A DNA stretch of 64,000 bases, taken from the NCBI GenBank assembly GCA_028455995.1, contig JABELC010000010.1:1080001-1144000 (forward strand), given 5' to 3'. Below the pieces are notes generated by a model. It saw only the letters and a program-made list of their open reading frames with translations. It made no database searches and was not told where the DNA came from. Position 1 is the first letter of the stretch. Every line of letters starts with the position of its first letter. This DNA comes from Scleromitrula shiraiana. Lineage: Eukaryota; Ascomycota; Leotiomycetes; Helotiales; Sclerotiniaceae. Of this stretch, positions 62,798 through 64,000 are shown piece by piece. The translations under genes and the position numbers were made by a program.

Positions 62798-63970
62798 TTA
62801 ATAACCTTGTATAACCTTTGGTGCATAACCTTCCTCAAGATATTTGATATCTTCTGCAGTCAATTTACCGGAACTGGCAAACTTCACACTTTCTACAGTT
62901 TGCTCAATTCTCTCCTTGCTGCTCAATCCGATAATTGGATTAACACCATCCTTGCTCAGGCACCATGCTATAGCTACAGTTGCCATAGGCACTCCCAATT
63001 TCTTAGCAATCTCTTCAACTCGGCCGATGATAGTTTTATCAATTTCATTTTCCTTGCCACGAATCATAGCATTCAACATTCTATCTGTCTTCTCACGGAC
63101 TGTAGATCGATCACTGAAAGGACGAGCAAGAGCACCGCGAGCGATTGGACTCCATGGAATAAGCCCGACACCACTATCTCTACAATATGGAATCATTTCT
63201 CGCTCTGCATATTCAGTATTAGTATGCTGATGCTGTACAACGAACGCAATGGGCGTGCATACCTTCTTCTCGATAAAGCAAATTGTAGTAGTTCTGCATG
63301 GAAATGAATTTGTGCCACCCATGCTTTTCAGCGATATTTTGAAGAGTCTGGAATTCCCAAGCAGCCATCTGAGTAAAACGTGAGTTCCCCACTCCTGTAT
63401 AATTTAGCCATGCATTGAACTTACACTGCTTGCACCAATATATCTAACCTTGCCACTCTCCACTACATCATTCAAAGCTCTCATGATCTCTTCTTTTGGA
63501 GTTTCTCGATCAAGTCTGTGAATTTGTAAGACATCGATATATGTTCCCAATCGGGCTACACTCCTATCGACGGCATCAAGAATATGTTTTCTGCTCAATC
63601 CGACCTGATTAACCATCGGGCCATCATTGTTACTCACGGCCGAAATATGCGGTTGTGTTCCATCGTCAACTACCCCAAAGTAGCATTTGCTGAGGATTAC
63701 AACCTTGCTTCGGGGAATGGAGTACTGCTTGAGAGCTTTCCCGATAATCTCCTCGGATCTCCCATTGGAGTATGTATCTGCTGTGTCCCACGTATTCAAT
63801 CCAAGATCATATGCATGTTTAAGTAACGGAAGAGCTTCGTCCTCATTGATTACCCAATCTTGCCAATCAGATGATCCGAAGCTCATGGTACCAAAGATAA
63901 CTTTAGATATCTTTAAACCAGATTTTCCGAGTCTTGTATATTCCATTTTAGTTTCAGTTGGAGTAGACAT
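62798..63970 (-). CDS. aldo-keto reductase
   Basis: NADPH-dependent aldo-keto reductase, 352 residues, from exons 63970-63425, 63368-63263 and 63204-62798. Introns are 56 and 59 bp with GTAAGT and GTATGC donors. The (beta/alpha)8 barrel signatures are clear: Y-T-R-L-G-K-S-G-L-K-I-S near the start, then the tetrad Asp62 and Tyr67 (W-D-T-A-D-T-Y), Lys95 (L-S-K) and His151 (L-Q-I-H-R-L-D). The cofactor-loop region follows in I-P-W-S-P-I-A-R-G. It resembles the fungal group of reductases acting on aryl alcohols or polyketide intermediates. The exact substrate cannot be told. It lies upstream of the P450 on the same strand with about 1 kb between. The start gives M-S-T-P-T-E-T-K-M-E, with a second Met at residue 9. 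Confidence 0.94.
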
Positions 63971-64000
63971 TATGATTGTGTAACGTAACCTAATGTAAAT

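Overview
This is a piece of nuclear DNA from a filamentous ascomycete. Genes are interrupted by short GT-AG introns, mostly 48-70 bp, with GTAAGT/GTATGT-like donors and CTAAC/CTGAC-like branch points. The gene set includes velvet, Zn2Cys6, GEgh16-family, Blm10 and Etp1-type proteins. AT-rich intergenic DNA and protein flavour suggest a leotiomycete such as the Sclerotiniaceae (Botrytis/Sclerotinia group). That placement is inference, not a database match.

Layout. 0.4-0.8 kb: a small double-stranded-RNA-binding-motif protein (-). 3.9-5.7 kb: protein farnesyltransferase beta subunit, five exons (-). 8.8-11.2 kb: a Zn2Cys6 transcription factor (+). 14.6-15.7 kb: polyubiquitin, four repeats plus a terminal Gln (+). 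16.3-18.7 kb: BRAP2/Etp1-type RING and ZnF-UBP protein (+). 19.3 kb: tRNA-Val(AAC). 20.1-21.2 kb: a decayed GEgh16-family gene (-). 22.3-25.9 kb: PHD-MYST histone acetyltransferase of the Sas3 type (-). 26.6-27.1 kb: complex I MWFE/NDUFA1 subunit, apparently using a 4-nt microexon (+). 30.0-31.7 kb: VosA-type velvet regulator (-). 31.7-41.4 kb: almost 10 kb without a recognisable gene. 41.4-47.4 kb: Blm10/PA200 proteasome activator (-). 48.4-50.3 kb: a conserved-looking protein of unknown function (-). 52.4-53.8 kb: GPI mannosyltransferase 2, Gpi18/PIG-V (+). 55.0-57.0 kb: a low-complexity, RGG-tailed protein (+). 57.4-58.1 kb: a YTH-domain m6A-reader-like gene whose 5' end is unresolved (+). 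59.9-61.8 kb: a cytochrome P450 (-). 62.8-64.0 kb: an aldo-keto reductase (-).

Most genes are housekeeping or regulatory and not functionally clustered. Themes recur: ubiquitin/proteasome (polyubiquitin, Etp1-like E3, Blm10), chromatin and development (Sas3, VosA, Zn2Cys6), and RNA binding (dsRBM, YTH, RGG protein). The P450 and aldo-keto reductase at the right edge share a strand and could belong to an oxidative metabolic locus continuing beyond the window.

Exon joins were worked out by hand from splice signals, reading phase and expected family sequence. I saw no transposon ORF, CRISPR array, rRNA or undescribed multigene system. The most striking observations are the 4-nt microexon in NDUFA1, the broken GEgh16 gene, the Blm10 C-terminus ending in Phe-Ala, and the pentanucleotide/poly-C intron of the YTH gene.
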